The notes under the pieces were generated by a model. It saw nothing but the letters and a program-made list of their open reading frames with translations, made no database searches and had not been told where the DNA came from. Shown piece by piece: positions 7,939 through 15,971 of a DNA stretch of 64,000 bases. The translations under genes were made by a program, and so were the position numbers. The stretch is from Actinomycetota bacterium (lineage in GTDB: Bacteria > Actinomycetota > Actinomycetes > Propionibacteriales > Propionibacteriaceae), in the NCBI GenBank assembly GCA_020161015.1, contig JAIUOT010000055.1, forward strand, positions 160,721-224,720, in the 5' to 3' direction. Numbering within the stretch: position 1 is the stretch's first letter; every line of letters begins with the position of its first letter.

Positions 7939-9120
7939 TCAGCGCAGGCGCTCGCCCCGCACCTGGGGGGACGCGAACACGTTCGTGACCACCTCGCCGC
8001 CCATCCAGTCCGTCAGCCGGGCCGCCTCGTGCGCCAGGGCCGCGCGGGCGTCCGGACCGGGGTCGCGGCGGTACACGACCCGCACGGTCCCGTCGGCGTC
8101 CTGCACCCAGCAGCCGACCACGCGGCCGTCCCACCAGGCGGTGGTGCCGGCGTTGCCGGCGCTGTCGAACAGGAACGGGACGTCGTCGGGGTCGAGGTAG
8201 AAGTCCCGCTGCTTCCACCCCATCGTGGTGGGGTCGAGCGTGGGCAGCAGCGCGCCCCACGGCTCCACGGGCGCGTCCGGCACCTCGTCGCCCGGCAGCA
8301 CCCAGCCGGTCTCCCCCGAGTCCAGGCGGACGCCGACCGCCGCCACGTCCGCGGGCGCGCGACGCACGGCCGCCTTCGTCGCGCCGAGCCACCATGCGAG
8401 GTCGGACTCGGTCCCGGGGCCGAACGTCCACAACCAGCGCCGGACGAGTTCCGCGTAGCCGGCGGCCTCCGGGAGGAGCGCCGGCTCCTCGCCCAGCCAC
8501 GAGGCCATCGGCGTCCACCGCGGCTTCGAGAGGCGCCAGTGGCCGCCGTTGCTCCCGCGCACGAGCAGGCCCCGCGCCCCCAGCACCGTCAGCAGCCGGG
8601 GCGCGACCGGCGCCTCCTGCGACCACTTGCCGCTGCCGAACACGATCCGGGTGGCCAGCGCGGGGACCTCGGCGCGCAGGGTGGCGGCGTCCAGTTCCTC
8701 GCCGGCCGCCAGGCGCTCGAGCACGGCGGCGGCCGCCTCCTCCAGCCAGGCCGAACCGTCCGCGGCAGCCCCCGCCTTCTCGATGTCGGCCGCGAGCCGG
8801 CGTCCCTCTGCTGCGGCGACCCGGGCCGAGGCGCTCCCCCAGGCCGCCGGCAGCAGGTCGCGCGGGAAGACGAACAGCGTGCGCCGCATCGCGAGCTGCT
8901 TCACCAGCGTCCGGCGCCGGTAGAGCTCGGCGTCGACGTCGGCGATCGTCACCCCTTCGCTCCGCGCGGCCACGGCCAGGTGGACGGTGGGCGCCTCGGT
9001 CGCGTGCAGCACCGTCATCGCAGCGGTCACGGACACGGCGTCGGCGAGACGGTGGCCGGGGTGGAGGCCGTGCCGCCGGGCCAGCCGGGCACGCCGGGCG
9101 GGATCGGGGAAGGGGTGCAC
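7939..9120 (-). CDS. Winged-helix DNA-binding protein of the AlkZ/YcaQ-like superfamily
   Basis: 393 residues from a GTG at 9120. The tandem winged-helix architecture is suggested by a basic N-terminal part (RRTLVKQLAMRRTLFVF), the GHWRLSKPRW segment, and a C-terminal beta-rich part with GWKQRDFYL and DGRVVGCWVQ. The AlkZ branch of this superfamily are DNA glycosylases that remove crosslinked or alkylated bases. I do not see the Q-x-Q catalytic motif; HATEAPT stands in that area, so enzymatic activity is uncertain. It is divergent from the GNAT gene with only 35 bases between start codons, which must hold overlapping promoters. It may be co-transcribed with the ABC-F gene 114 bases downstream. 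Confidence 0.75.
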   Translation of the reverse strand: MHPFPDPARRARLARRHGLHPGHRLADAVSVTAAMTVLHATEAPTVHLAVAARSEGVTIADVDAELYRRRTLVKQLAMRRTLFVFPRDLLPAAWGSASARVAAAEGRRLAADIEKAGAAADGSAWLEEAAAAVLERLAAGEELDAATLRAEVPALATRIVFGSGKWSQEAPVAPRLLTVLGARGLLVRGSNGGHWRLSKPRWTPMASWLGEEPALLPEAAGYAELVRRWLWTFGPGTESDLAWWLGATKAAVRRAPADVAAVGVRLDSGETGWVLPGDEVPDAPVEPWGALLPTLDPTTMGWKQRDFYLDPDDVPFLFDSAGNAGTTAWWDGRVVGCWVQDADGTVRVVYRRDPGPDARAALAHEAARLTDWMGGEVVTNVFASPQVRGERLR

Positions 9121-9155
9121 CGGCCCATGATCGCCGCCGGACTAGGGTGGCGTCC

Positions 9156-9683
9156 ATGCCCGTGACGCTCCTGACCGACCGACTGGTGCTGCGTCCCTGG
9201 ACCGACGCCGACGTCGACGCCGCCTTCGACATCTACTCCCGCTGGGAGGTGGCCCGCTACCTCGGCGCCACCCCGCAGGCGTGGATCGACCGGTCCGACG
9301 CCGAGGCCGCCCTCGCCCGCTGGTCGGCCCTGACCGGGGAGGTGCACGGGGTGTGGGCGATCGTGCCGAAGGGTGAGGACGTCCCGGTCGGCTCGGCCCT
9401 GATGAAGCTCCTGCCGGCCAGCGGCACCGGGGAGCCCACCGCCGACACCGAGGTGGGCTGGCACCTGCACCCGCGGGCGTGGGGCCACGGCTACGCCACC
9501 GAGGCCGGCGGGCGCCTGGTCGAGAACGCCTGGGCGCACGGCCTGACCGAGGTGTACGCCGTCACCTACCCCCAGAACCTGGCCTCGCAGGCGGTCTGCG
9601 AGCGCCTCGGCATGGCCCGCCTCGGGCCCACCGACCGCTACTACGACACCGAGTGCGAGCTGTTCGTGAAACGTCGCGATTGA
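9156..9683 (+). CDS. GNAT family N-acetyltransferase (RimJ/RimL-like)
   Basis: 175 residues from an ATG at 9156; the long upstream open frame is a shadow of the divergent gene. It begins LLTDRLVLRPWTDADVDAAF, the usual start of RimJ/RimL-type acetyltransferases, and has the acetyl-CoA motif A region EVGWHLHPRAWGHGYATEAG followed by NLASQAVCERLGM. These enzymes acetylate protein N-termini or small amines using acetyl-CoA. The substrate cannot be read from sequence. Confidence 0.85.
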   Translation: MPVTLLTDRLVLRPWTDADVDAAFDIYSRWEVARYLGATPQAWIDRSDAEAALARWSALTGEVHGVWAIVPKGEDVPVGSALMKLLPASGTGEPTADTEVGWHLHPRAWGHGYATEAGGRLVENAWAHGLTEVYAVTYPQNLASQAVCERLGMARLGPTDRYYDTECELFVKRRD

Positions 9684-9734
9684 CGCGCCCGCGCCACCGG
9701 GATTACCCTCATTCGTGAGCGAGTCGCTCGAACA

Positions 9735-9761
9735 GGGTTGTTACCCATACGGGGCAAGACC
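9735..9761 (+). promoter_or_regulatory. RAT (ribonucleic antiterminator) element
   Basis: GGGTTGTTAC, then a short loop, then GGGGCAAGACC: this matches the conserved RAT pattern bound by BglG/LicT proteins (GG-x-TTGTTAC-N-GGCAA-x-ACC). Its 3' part overlaps the left arm of the terminator stem, the arrangement required for antitermination. A BglG-family gene lies two genes downstream. Confidence 0.85.
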
Positions 9762-9790
9762 TGAGATGCACACAGTGCGTCTCGGGTCTT
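9756..9790 (+). terminator. Rho-independent terminator in the PTS gene leader
   Basis: A 16-bp stem (9756-9771 with 9775-9790, two wobble pairs) with an ACA loop, followed by a T-rich run to 9800. Unusually AT-tailed for this genome. It ends 40 bases before the PTS start codon and overlaps the RAT, so it should stop transcription unless the antiterminator is active. Confidence 0.9.
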
Positions 9791-9829
9791 TTTTGTTTTT
9801 CGGGCCAGAACGGGGAAAGGAAATCGACA

Positions 9830-11887
9830 ATGGAGTCCACGACGAAGCGAAGTACGGCGGAGGCTATCGTCGACGCCGTCGGCGGCGCTGACAACGTGCT
9901 CAGCCTGACGCACTGCGCCACGCGCCTTCGGTTCGAACTGAAGGACGCCTCCGGCATCGACGTGAAGGCCGTCGAGAAGGTGCCCGGCGTGATGGGGGCC
10001 GTGCCGCAGAGCGGCGACCGCTACCAGGTGGTCATCGGCGGCGGCGTCCAGACCACCTTCAACGAGATCATGAACCTGCCGGCGATGGCGAATGTCGGCA
10101 AGGGCGTCTCCGACGCCGACGTGAAGGCCCGCGAGCGGGCCAAGGCCCGCGGCAAGGTCGCCTGGCTGGACGCGTTCTTCGAGTACCTGTCCGACTCGTT
10201 CCGACCGCTGCTGGGCGTGCTGCTGGGCGCGTCGCTGATCATCGCGTTCGCCGCGGTGCTCGACGCCCTGGGCATCATCGACTTCCGTTCCGCGGACAAG
10301 CCGGCCGGCTGGGTGTTCTGGGACGCCATGTGGCGCGCGGTGTTCTACTTCCTGCCGATCATGGTCGCCTACAACGCCTCCAAGAAGCTGAACGTCGACC
10401 CGTGGGTGGGCGCGACGGTCATGGGCGCGATGATGACCCCCGAGTTCATCAGCCTGTCGAAGGCCGCAGACACCGTCTGCACCACCAACCCGCTGCTGGG
10501 CACCCAGTCCTGCGTCGCCAACATCTTCGGCCTGCCGATGCAGCTGAACGACTACGGCGGCCAGGTGTTCGTGCCGCTGATCATGGTCGCCGTTCTCGCC
10601 CTGGTCTACAAGGCGCTGAAGAAGGTGTTCCCGGAGAACATCCAGATGGTCTTCGTGCCGTTCTTCTCGATGCTGATCATGATTCCGGTGACCGCATTCC
10701 TGATCGGCCCGCTCGGAATCTGGCTCGGTAACGGCCTCGGTTCCGGACTCGCGTGGCTCAACACCAGCGCCCCGATCGTGTTCGCGATCATCATCCCGCT
10801 GCTCTACCCGTTCCTCGTGCCGCTGGGCCTGCACTGGCCGCTGAACGCGCTCATGCTGGTGAACATCAACACCCTCGGCTACGACTTCATCCAGGGCCCC
10901 ATGGGTTCGTGGAACTTCGCCGCCTTCGGCGCGACCGCCGGCGTGCTGTTCATCGCGTGGCGCAACCGGAACACCGAGATGAAGGAGGTCGCCACCGGTG
11001 CCCTCGCAGCCGGCCTGCTCGGCGGCATCTCGGAGCCGTCCCTGTACGGCATCCACCTGCGCTACAAGCGGATCTACCCCCGCATGCTCATCGGCTGTGC
11101 GGTCGGCGGCGTCCTCACCGGCCTGCTCGGCTGGGCCAGCGGCGGCGTCAAGACCAGCGTGTTCGCCTTCACCTCCCTGCTCACCATCCCGGTGTTCAGC
11201 CCGATGTGGGTCTACGGCATCTCGATCGCCGCGGCGTTCGCCACCGCGATGATCCTGGTCATCATCTCCGACTACCGCACCCCGGAGCAGAAGGCGGAGG
11301 AGGAGGCCGATCGCGCCCAGGCCGAGGCCGACCTCGCCATGGAGAAGGCCCGCAAGGCCGAGGCCCTCGCTGCCCCGTCCGCCGCTCCCGTGGCCGTCGC
11401 CGCTGCCGGCGGTGGCGTGGCCACGCTGGTCCGCACCGACGTGGTGGCAGCCCCGATGGCCGGCAAGGTCGTCGCGCTGGCCGACGTGAAGGACAAGGTG
11501 TTCGCGTCCAAGGCCCTCGGTGAGGGCGTCGGCATCGAGCCCAGCTCCGGACGGGTCGTCGCCCCGGTCTCCGGCGTGCTGGTCACCGTCCCGGACAGCG
11601 GCCACGCCTTCGGCATCAAGACCGACGACGGCGTGGAGGTGCTGGTGCACGTGGGCATCGACACCGTCCGGCTCAACGGCAAGGGCTTCTCCGTGGCGGT
11701 CGCCAAGGACCAGCACGTGATGGCCGGCGACGTGCTCGCCAACGTCGACCTCGACGCGATCAAGGCGGCGGGGTACGACACCACCACCGTGGTCGTGGTG
11801 ATCAACACCATGACCCTGGAGTCGGTTGTTCCGCGGACGTCCGACGTCGTGGCCCTCGGGGACCCCATCATTGATGTGACCCCCTAG
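9830..11887 (+). CDS. bglP: PTS beta-glucoside-type transporter, EIIBCA fusion
   Basis: 685 residues in EIIB-EIIC-EIIA order. EIIB: Cys29 in LTHCATRLRF is the phospho-acceptor. EIIC: about ten hydrophobic segments from residue 115 to 485, including a predicted substrate-lining region around YPFLVPLGLHWPLN. A charged Ala/Glu-rich linker (about 485-520) leads to EIIA with His592 (SGHAFGIKTDDG) and His607 (VLVHVGIDTV, the active one). It imports and phosphorylates a beta-glucoside or related sugar using HPr phosphate. Expression is set by the RAT/terminator in its leader and by the BglG protein encoded 20 bases downstream. No phospho-beta-glucosidase gene lies nearby, so the exact sugar is open. 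Confidence 0.92.
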   Translation: MESTTKRSTAEAIVDAVGGADNVLSLTHCATRLRFELKDASGIDVKAVEKVPGVMGAVPQSGDRYQVVIGGGVQTTFNEIMNLPAMANVGKGVSDADVKARERAKARGKVAWLDAFFEYLSDSFRPLLGVLLGASLIIAFAAVLDALGIIDFRSADKPAGWVFWDAMWRAVFYFLPIMVAYNASKKLNVDPWVGATVMGAMMTPEFISLSKAADTVCTTNPLLGTQSCVANIFGLPMQLNDYGGQVFVPLIMVAVLALVYKALKKVFPENIQMVFVPFFSMLIMIPVTAFLIGPLGIWLGNGLGSGLAWLNTSAPIVFAIIIPLLYPFLVPLGLHWPLNALMLVNINTLGYDFIQGPMGSWNFAAFGATAGVLFIAWRNRNTEMKEVATGALAAGLLGGISEPSLYGIHLRYKRIYPRMLIGCAVGGVLTGLLGWASGGVKTSVFAFTSLLTIPVFSPMWVYGISIAAAFATAMILVIISDYRTPEQKAEEEADRAQAEADLAMEKARKAEALAAPSAAPVAVAAAGGGVATLVRTDVVAAPMAGKVVALADVKDKVFASKALGEGVGIEPSSGRVVAPVSGVLVTVPDSGHAFGIKTDDGVEVLVHVGIDTVRLNGKGFSVAVAKDQHVMAGDVLANVDLDAIKAAGYDTTTVVVVINTMTLESVVPRTSDVVALGDPIIDVTP

Positions 11888-11907
11888 AGGCATCGACCGG
11901 ACCTGAG

Positions 11908-12750
11908 ATGGAAATCGCACGCGTCTTCAACAACAACCTCGTCCTCGCGCTGGACGATGCCGGACGCGAAGTGATCCTGACCGGCCGTGGCCTGGGATTC
12001 CAGGCCCGGCCGGGCCAGGCCGTCGACCCGGAGAAGGTGGTCCGGGTCTTCGTCCCGGTGGACGGGCGTGACCCCGACCACCTGGCGCACCTGCTCTCGG
12101 GCATCCCGCCCGAGCACATCCAGCTCGTCGGGCAGGCGCTCGCCGAGGTCGGCCTCGACGCGGTGTCGCGCAACCCGTCCCTGGTGATCGCGCTGGCCGA
12201 CCACGTCAGCTTCGCCCTGCGCCGGGTCGCGCTCGGCATGGACCTGGAGTACCCGCTGCTCGCCGAGGTGCAGCACCTGTACAACGAGGAGTACCAGCAG
12301 GCGCTCTCGCTGCTGCACGCCATAAACCGTGCCGCGGAGGTGCCGCTGCCGGAGGTGGAGGCGGTCGGGCTGGCGCTGCACCTGGTGAACGCGGGGTTCG
12401 CCACCGGCGACCTCTCCTACACCTACAAGATGACCGGCATCATCCAGCAGATGGTGGCGGTCATCGAGCAGTCCTACGGGCTGCCGCTCGACTCCGGCAG
12501 CGTGAGCGTCGGACGGTTCGTCACCCACCTGCGTTACCTGTTCGTGCGCATCCACCAGCACCGCCAGCTCAGCGGCGAGCACTCCACGATCGGCGTCGCG
12601 ATCCGCGACGCCTACCCCCGGGCGGCCGAGTGCGCGGTGCGGCTCGCCGCCCTGCTGGAGCTCCGCCTCGGGGCGTCCCTGACCGACGACGAGGTGTCCT
12701 ACCTCTCGCTGCACGTCGCCCGGGTCACCACCGACGACGACGCCGCCTGA
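11908..12750 (+). CDS. licT: BglG/LicT family transcription antiterminator
   Basis: 280 residues, the normal family length. Residues 1-55 form the RNA-binding CAT domain (MEIARVFNNNLVLAL, then GRGLGFQARPGQ). Two PRD domains follow with phosphorylatable His residues, e.g. ALHLVNAG in PRD1 and RIHQHRQL and SLHVAR in PRD2. Such proteins bind RAT RNA when the cognate PTS substrate is present and prevent the terminator from forming. The RAT at 9735-9761 is the obvious target, making the PTS gene and this gene a self-regulated operon. Confidence 0.92.
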   Translation: MEIARVFNNNLVLALDDAGREVILTGRGLGFQARPGQAVDPEKVVRVFVPVDGRDPDHLAHLLSGIPPEHIQLVGQALAEVGLDAVSRNPSLVIALADHVSFALRRVALGMDLEYPLLAEVQHLYNEEYQQALSLLHAINRAAEVPLPEVEAVGLALHLVNAGFATGDLSYTYKMTGIIQQMVAVIEQSYGLPLDSGSVSVGRFVTHLRYLFVRIHQHRQLSGEHSTIGVAIRDAYPRAAECAVRLAALLELRLGASLTDDEVSYLSLHVARVTTDDDAA

Positions 12751-12802
12751 GCCGGTCGCGCGCCCGCGGGGCCGCGTCCGGCACCGGGCTAGGGTGGCGG
12801 CC

Positions 12803-13549
12803 ATGGGAGCCGGCGGACGGGTGCTGCGCACGCTGCTGCTCGTCCTCGGCGCCGCCCTCACCGCGAATGCCGCCTGGCTGGCCCTCACCGCGAACCTCAC
12901 CGTCGGGACGGGCGCCACGGCCCTCCTCGGGCTCAGCCTGCTGGCGTGGGGCGGCTGGTTCCCGCGCCTGCGCCGCGTCCGGTGGCTGACCGCCGTCGCG
13001 GTGCTGGTGGCCCTGCTCGTCGTGCCGCTGTCGGCGTTCCTGGCCGTGGTCGGCACCGCGGACGACGTCCGCCACGACGAGGACGCGGTGATCGTCCTCG
13101 GTGCTGCCGTGCACGGCAGCGAACTCTCGCGCACCCTCGTCGGCCGCCTCGACCGGGCCGTGGACTACCACGCGCGGAACCCGCGGGCGCTGCTGGTGGT
13201 CACCGGGGGGCGGGGGCCGCAGGAGGACCTGCCCGAGGCCGTCGCGATGCGCGACTACCTGCGCGCCCGCGGTGTCCCGGACGACCTGATCGTGGTCGAG
13301 GACCGGGCCACCTCCACCGAGGAGAACTTCACCTTCTCCCGCGCGCTGCTCGACGCTCGCCTGCCGTCGGGCTACCGGGTGGCGTTCGTCACCGACGAGT
13401 TCCACGTGTACCGGGCCGGGCGCATCGCCGCGGCGGCGGGCCTGGACGCCACCCACGCGAGCAGCCGCACGCCCTGGTACTTCTGGGCCGCGAACTACCT
13501 GCGCGAGGACCTGCTGGTGCTCGGCCTGTGGGCGACCGGACGGGGTTGA
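12803..13549 (+). CDS. YdcF/SanA-like membrane protein (DUF218)
   Basis: 248 residues from ATG 12803 (a GTG nine bases earlier is also possible). Three N-terminal hydrophobic segments (about residues 7-27, 32-50, 60-82) are followed by a DUF218 domain starting at DAVIVLGAAVHG, with VVTGGRG, ATSTEENF and VTDEFHVYRA. Proteins of this family sit in the membrane with the domain outside and are linked to envelope integrity, but a reaction is not established. It is a separate transcription unit after the PTS operon. Confidence 0.85.
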   Translation: MGAGGRVLRTLLLVLGAALTANAAWLALTANLTVGTGATALLGLSLLAWGGWFPRLRRVRWLTAVAVLVALLVVPLSAFLAVVGTADDVRHDEDAVIVLGAAVHGSELSRTLVGRLDRAVDYHARNPRALLVVTGGRGPQEDLPEAVAMRDYLRARGVPDDLIVVEDRATSTEENFTFSRALLDARLPSGYRVAFVTDEFHVYRAGRIAAAAGLDATHASSRTPWYFWAANYLREDLLVLGLWATGRG

Positions 13550-13582
13550 CCTCCCGGTTCGGGAGCACCGGCCGGACGGGGC

Positions 13583-14302
13583 TCAGCCGGCGGGCGTGAC
13601 CTGCCGGACGTGCCGGACCGCCTCCGCGGTACCCCTGTCCCACGGCGCGCCGTGCCCGGGCAGCACCCACCGGGCGTCCAGCCGCTCCAGCGCGGCGAGG
13701 GAGTCGAGGGCGGCCTGCGGGTCGTCGGTGAACGGCGCGGGGCGGGGGCCCTCCTCTCCGGTGAGCACGTGACGCGTGGTCAGGGCGTCCCCGACGACCA
13801 CCGCGTCGAGCGCGGGAACGTGGAGCGCGACGCTGCCGGGAGAGTGCCCGGGCATCGCGACGACCAGCGGTGCGCCCGGCACCGGCAGCCGCTCCCCGGC
13901 GGTGAAGGTCCGCACCTCACGGAGGTAGGTAGTGCGCAGGCCGCCCCTGCCGGCGGCGTAGCCGAGGAAGCGCAGCAGCGGCAGGGGGCGGACGCGTCCC
14001 CAGGCCGTCGGCGGCTTGCCCTCGCCGCGCGCGCGGCCGGCGTCCGCCTCGTGCACCCAGACGGGCACGCCGTGGTCACGGCGCAGCCGCTCGGCGAACC
14101 CGAGGTGGTCCTCGTCCCCGTGCGTCAGCACCACGGCGCGCACGTCGCCGAGGGTGCGTCCCATCGCCGCCAGTTCGGCGAGGAACTCGTTCCACTGGCC
14201 GGCCAGGCCCGCGTCGAAGAGGGTGACGCCGTCTGCATCGGCGACGAGGTAGCAGGCGACGATGTCGTTGCCGACCCGGTGCAGGCCGTCCGCGAGCCTC
14301 AT
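13583..14302 (-). CDS. MBL-fold metallo-hydrolase
   Basis: 239 residues from ATG 14302, which overlaps the stop of the upstream YrdB-like gene. Metal site of the metallo-beta-lactamase fold: LTHGDEDHLGF (H-x-D-x-D-H type with Gly as x), PGHSPGSVALH, VVVGDAL, and a late LPGHGAPW. No signal peptide. Similar proteins hydrolyse lactones, thioesters or glutathione-type adducts; the substrate is unknown. Divergent from, and probably repressed by, the TetR regulator at 14732. Confidence 0.88.
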   Translation of the reverse strand: MRLADGLHRVGNDIVACYLVADADGVTLFDAGLAGQWNEFLAELAAMGRTLGDVRAVVLTHGDEDHLGFAERLRRDHGVPVWVHEADAGRARGEGKPPTAWGRVRPLPLLRFLGYAAGRGGLRTTYLREVRTFTAGERLPVPGAPLVVAMPGHSPGSVALHVPALDAVVVGDALTTRHVLTGEEGPRPAPFTDDPQAALDSLAALERLDARWVLPGHGAPWDRGTAEAVRHVRQVTPAG

Positions 14303-14640
14303 CGGGCCACCTCCGCGGGGGTGGCGAGCAACACGACGGTGTTGGCGACGACCAGCCCGGCCAGCACGGCGGCCGGCACCGGCCGGCCCGCCAGCGCGAC
14401 CGCCGCGGCGGCCACCAGCAGGGCGGCGGAGCCGATCACCTCGCGGGTGTGCGGGGCGAGGCCGTTGGTGGCGTTCGGGGCCACGACCAGTCCCCAGAAG
14501 ACCGCCAGGGCCACGGGCGCGGCGACGGTGGCCGGCCAGCGCAGCGGCCCGTCGACAAGGGTGTTGGCGGCGTAGCCGGCCGCGACGAGCCCGGCGATCT
14601 CCAGCGCGAAGCGGAGGGCGAGGTTGGTGAGCGTGAGCAT
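14299..14640 (-). CDS. YrdB-like small membrane protein (DUF2568)
   Basis: 113 residues with four hydrophobic segments and almost no soluble part, matching the YrdB/DUF2568 family (FWGLVVAPNA, PHTREVIGSAALL). An AGGAGGACC ribosome site precedes the ATG. It is the first gene of a two-gene unit with the MBL hydrolase, and its promoter region contains the two inverted repeats next to the TetR gene. Function unknown. Confidence 0.8.
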   Translation of the reverse strand: MLTLTNLALRFALEIAGLVAAGYAANTLVDGPLRWPATVAAPVALAVFWGLVVAPNATNGLAPHTREVIGSAALLVAAAAVALAGRPVPAAVLAGLVVANTVVLLATPAEVAR

Positions 14641-14674
14641 GGTCCTCCTCGTGAGTTCGTGTCATGATGACGCC

Positions 14675-14717
14675 ATGGCTAGAGTAGTTAGCCATTAAGG
14701 CTAAGAGCAATAGCCAT
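14675..14717. promoter_or_regulatory. Two tandem TetR-type operator palindromes
   Basis: ATGGCTA-N7-TAGCCAT (14675-14695) and GGCTA-N7-TAGCC (14699-14715, flanked by AT). Both have the same half-site and a seven-base spacer, with centres 22 bases apart, i.e. about two helical turns. They lie between the divergent YrdB/MBL unit and the TetR gene, as expected for a regulator that controls itself and its neighbours. Confidence 0.8.
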
Positions 14718-14731
14718 CAGAAGGAGTGCGT

Positions 14732-15292
14732 ATGCCCACCGTCCCGCGGACGTCGGTGGCCGCCATCGTCGCCGCCGGCCGGGAGGTGCTCGCCGCCGAG
14801 GGCCTCGACGGGCTGACCATGCAGCGGGTGGCCGCGCGCGTCGGCGTCCGTGCACCCTCGCTGTACAAGCGGGTGCAGGACCGCTCCGCGCTCGTCCGGC
14901 TGGTCGCGGAACAGGTGCTGGCCGAGGTCGGCACGCTGCTGGATGACGCGGCGCGCACCGGGGACGCCGAGCGCGACCTGCGTGCGCTCGCCGCGGCGCT
15001 GCGGGAGTTCGCCCGGCGGGACCCGTCCGCCTACGGGCTGCTGTTCACGCCCCTGCCGGCGGCGATGGCCCCGGCCCCGGCCCTGTTCGCCGCGTCCGTC
15101 GCGCCGGTGCTGCGCGTGTGCGAGGAACTCGCCGGCCCCGAGCGGGCACTGGACGCGGCACGGACGGTGACGGCGTGGGCGTCCGGGTTCCTCCGGATGG
15201 AGGCCCTCGGCGGCTTCCAGCTCGGGGGCAGCTCGGACGAGGCCTACGAGTTCGGCATCGGCCTGCTGGCCGGGGGCCTCTCCCGGGGCTGA
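14732..15292 (+). CDS. TetR family transcriptional regulator
   Basis: 186 residues from ATG 14732, five bases after AGGAG; a GTG at 14726 sits inside that ribosome site and is unlikely. The N-terminal HTH is clear: LTMQRVAARVGVRAPSLYKRVQDRSAL. The C-terminal ligand domain has a WASGFLRMEALGGFQLGG segment resembling the TetR_C_33/WHG type. It should repress the divergent yrdB-MBL pair and itself through the operators at 14675-14717. The ligand is unknown. Confidence 0.9.
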   Translation: MPTVPRTSVAAIVAAGREVLAAEGLDGLTMQRVAARVGVRAPSLYKRVQDRSALVRLVAEQVLAEVGTLLDDAARTGDAERDLRALAAALREFARRDPSAYGLLFTPLPAAMAPAPALFAASVAPVLRVCEELAGPERALDAARTVTAWASGFLRMEALGGFQLGGSSDEAYEFGIGLLAGGLSRG

Positions 15293-15299
15293 TACGGCG

Positions 15300-15331
15300 A
15301 CGGCCGGACCACCCGAAGGTGGCCCGGCCGT
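15300..15331. terminator. Bidirectional hairpin between convergent genes
   Basis: Stem of 13-14 bp with one mismatch (15300-15313 with 15318-15331) and a CGAA loop, placed between the TetR stop and the end of the convergent 89-residue gene. No T run. Confidence 0.6.
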
Positions 15332-15344
15332 GCAGGGGATGGGA

Positions 15345-15614
15345 TCAGTTCGCCCGGTCCGCGGTGCCCAACCCGTGGCGCAGCGGATCGTTCGGGGGTG
15401 CGTCCACCGTCTCGTCCGGACCGGCACCGACCATGCCGTGCTCGAGGTGGTTGCGGCGCCCGCCCTCCGGGACGCTGTCGTGGCCCTGGTCGTCGGCCAC
15501 GTCGCGTGCGCCCAGGCCGTGGGCGAGGGGATCGGTGGTGGGGTCGTCGGCCACCGGGGATTCGTTCTGCGTGTTGGGCGTACCCAGCCCGTACTCGTTG
15601 ACGCTGTCGGTCAT
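15345..15614 (-). CDS. Small acidic, probably disordered protein with HGLG motifs
   Basis: 89 residues from ATG 15614 with a near-perfect AAGGAGG site five bases upstream, which supports a real gene. Composition is rich in Asp, Gly, Pro and His, with no hydrophobic core. Three related motifs occur: NEYGLGTP, DPLAHGLGARD and DPLRHGLGTAD. The first lies at the N-terminus and the last near the C-terminus. I do not recognise a family. It is monocistronic, with a 357-base gap upstream that contains inverted repeats. Confidence 0.7.
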   Translation of the reverse strand: MTDSVNEYGLGTPNTQNESPVADDPTTDPLAHGLGARDVADDQGHDSVPEGGRRNHLEHGMVGAGPDETVDAPPNDPLRHGLGTADRAN

Positions 15615-15971
15615 GGCTACCTCCTTGCGTGCACGTCGATTCGCGCTTCACCCTCGAAGTACCCGCCCCCAGCCACGAGCAAACGACGTGCCGCGCCCAG
15701 CGCCCACCGCGGGTTTCGGCGCGCACCGGCGTCGGCCCCGCCACCCCCCAGAGGTCACCGCGGGTTTCGGCGCGCAAAACCCCTCAATTCGGGCCCGCAG
15801 GCGCGTCGAAACCCGCGGTGACACCGGAGCGCGCCGGAGAGCCGGGCTCGTGCGCGCCGAAACCCGCGGTGAGCGCGGAATGACACCGGTGTAGTTATCC
15901 CCACTGTGGACAGAGCCTGTGGACAGCGGACGGGCGGCGCCCCCGGTGGGGGCGGCACTAGCATCGGGCCC
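15615..15971. other. Intergenic region of 357 bases with repeats and racemase promoter
   Basis: Divergent gap between the 89-residue gene and the racemase. It holds the four-copy repeat array at 15705-15871 and, nearer the racemase, two TGTGGACAG words at 15905 and 15919. No open frame here has a plausible start or composition. Confidence 0.7.
15705..15871. repeat. Four-copy inverted repeat array (CCGCGGGTTTCGGCGCGC core)
   Basis: Direct copies at 15705-15725 and 15756-15776 (identical 21-mers), then inverted copies at 15800-15820 (two changes) and 15851-15871 (exact). The spacing between successive copies is about 44-51 bases. The two-forward, two-reverse layout could fold into a large cruciform or a double stem-loop RNA. 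Confidence 0.9.

Noticed and set aside
9641..11920. Long minus-strand frame over the PTS gene
   Set aside because: The plus-strand frame encodes a complete EIIBCA protein with all active sites; the minus frame is His/Gln/Asp-rich shadow.
15895..15930. DnaA-box-like words (TTATCC, two TGTGGACAG)
   Set aside because: They differ from the TGTGGATAA consensus, are only two, and no dnaA, dnaN or other origin genes are close.
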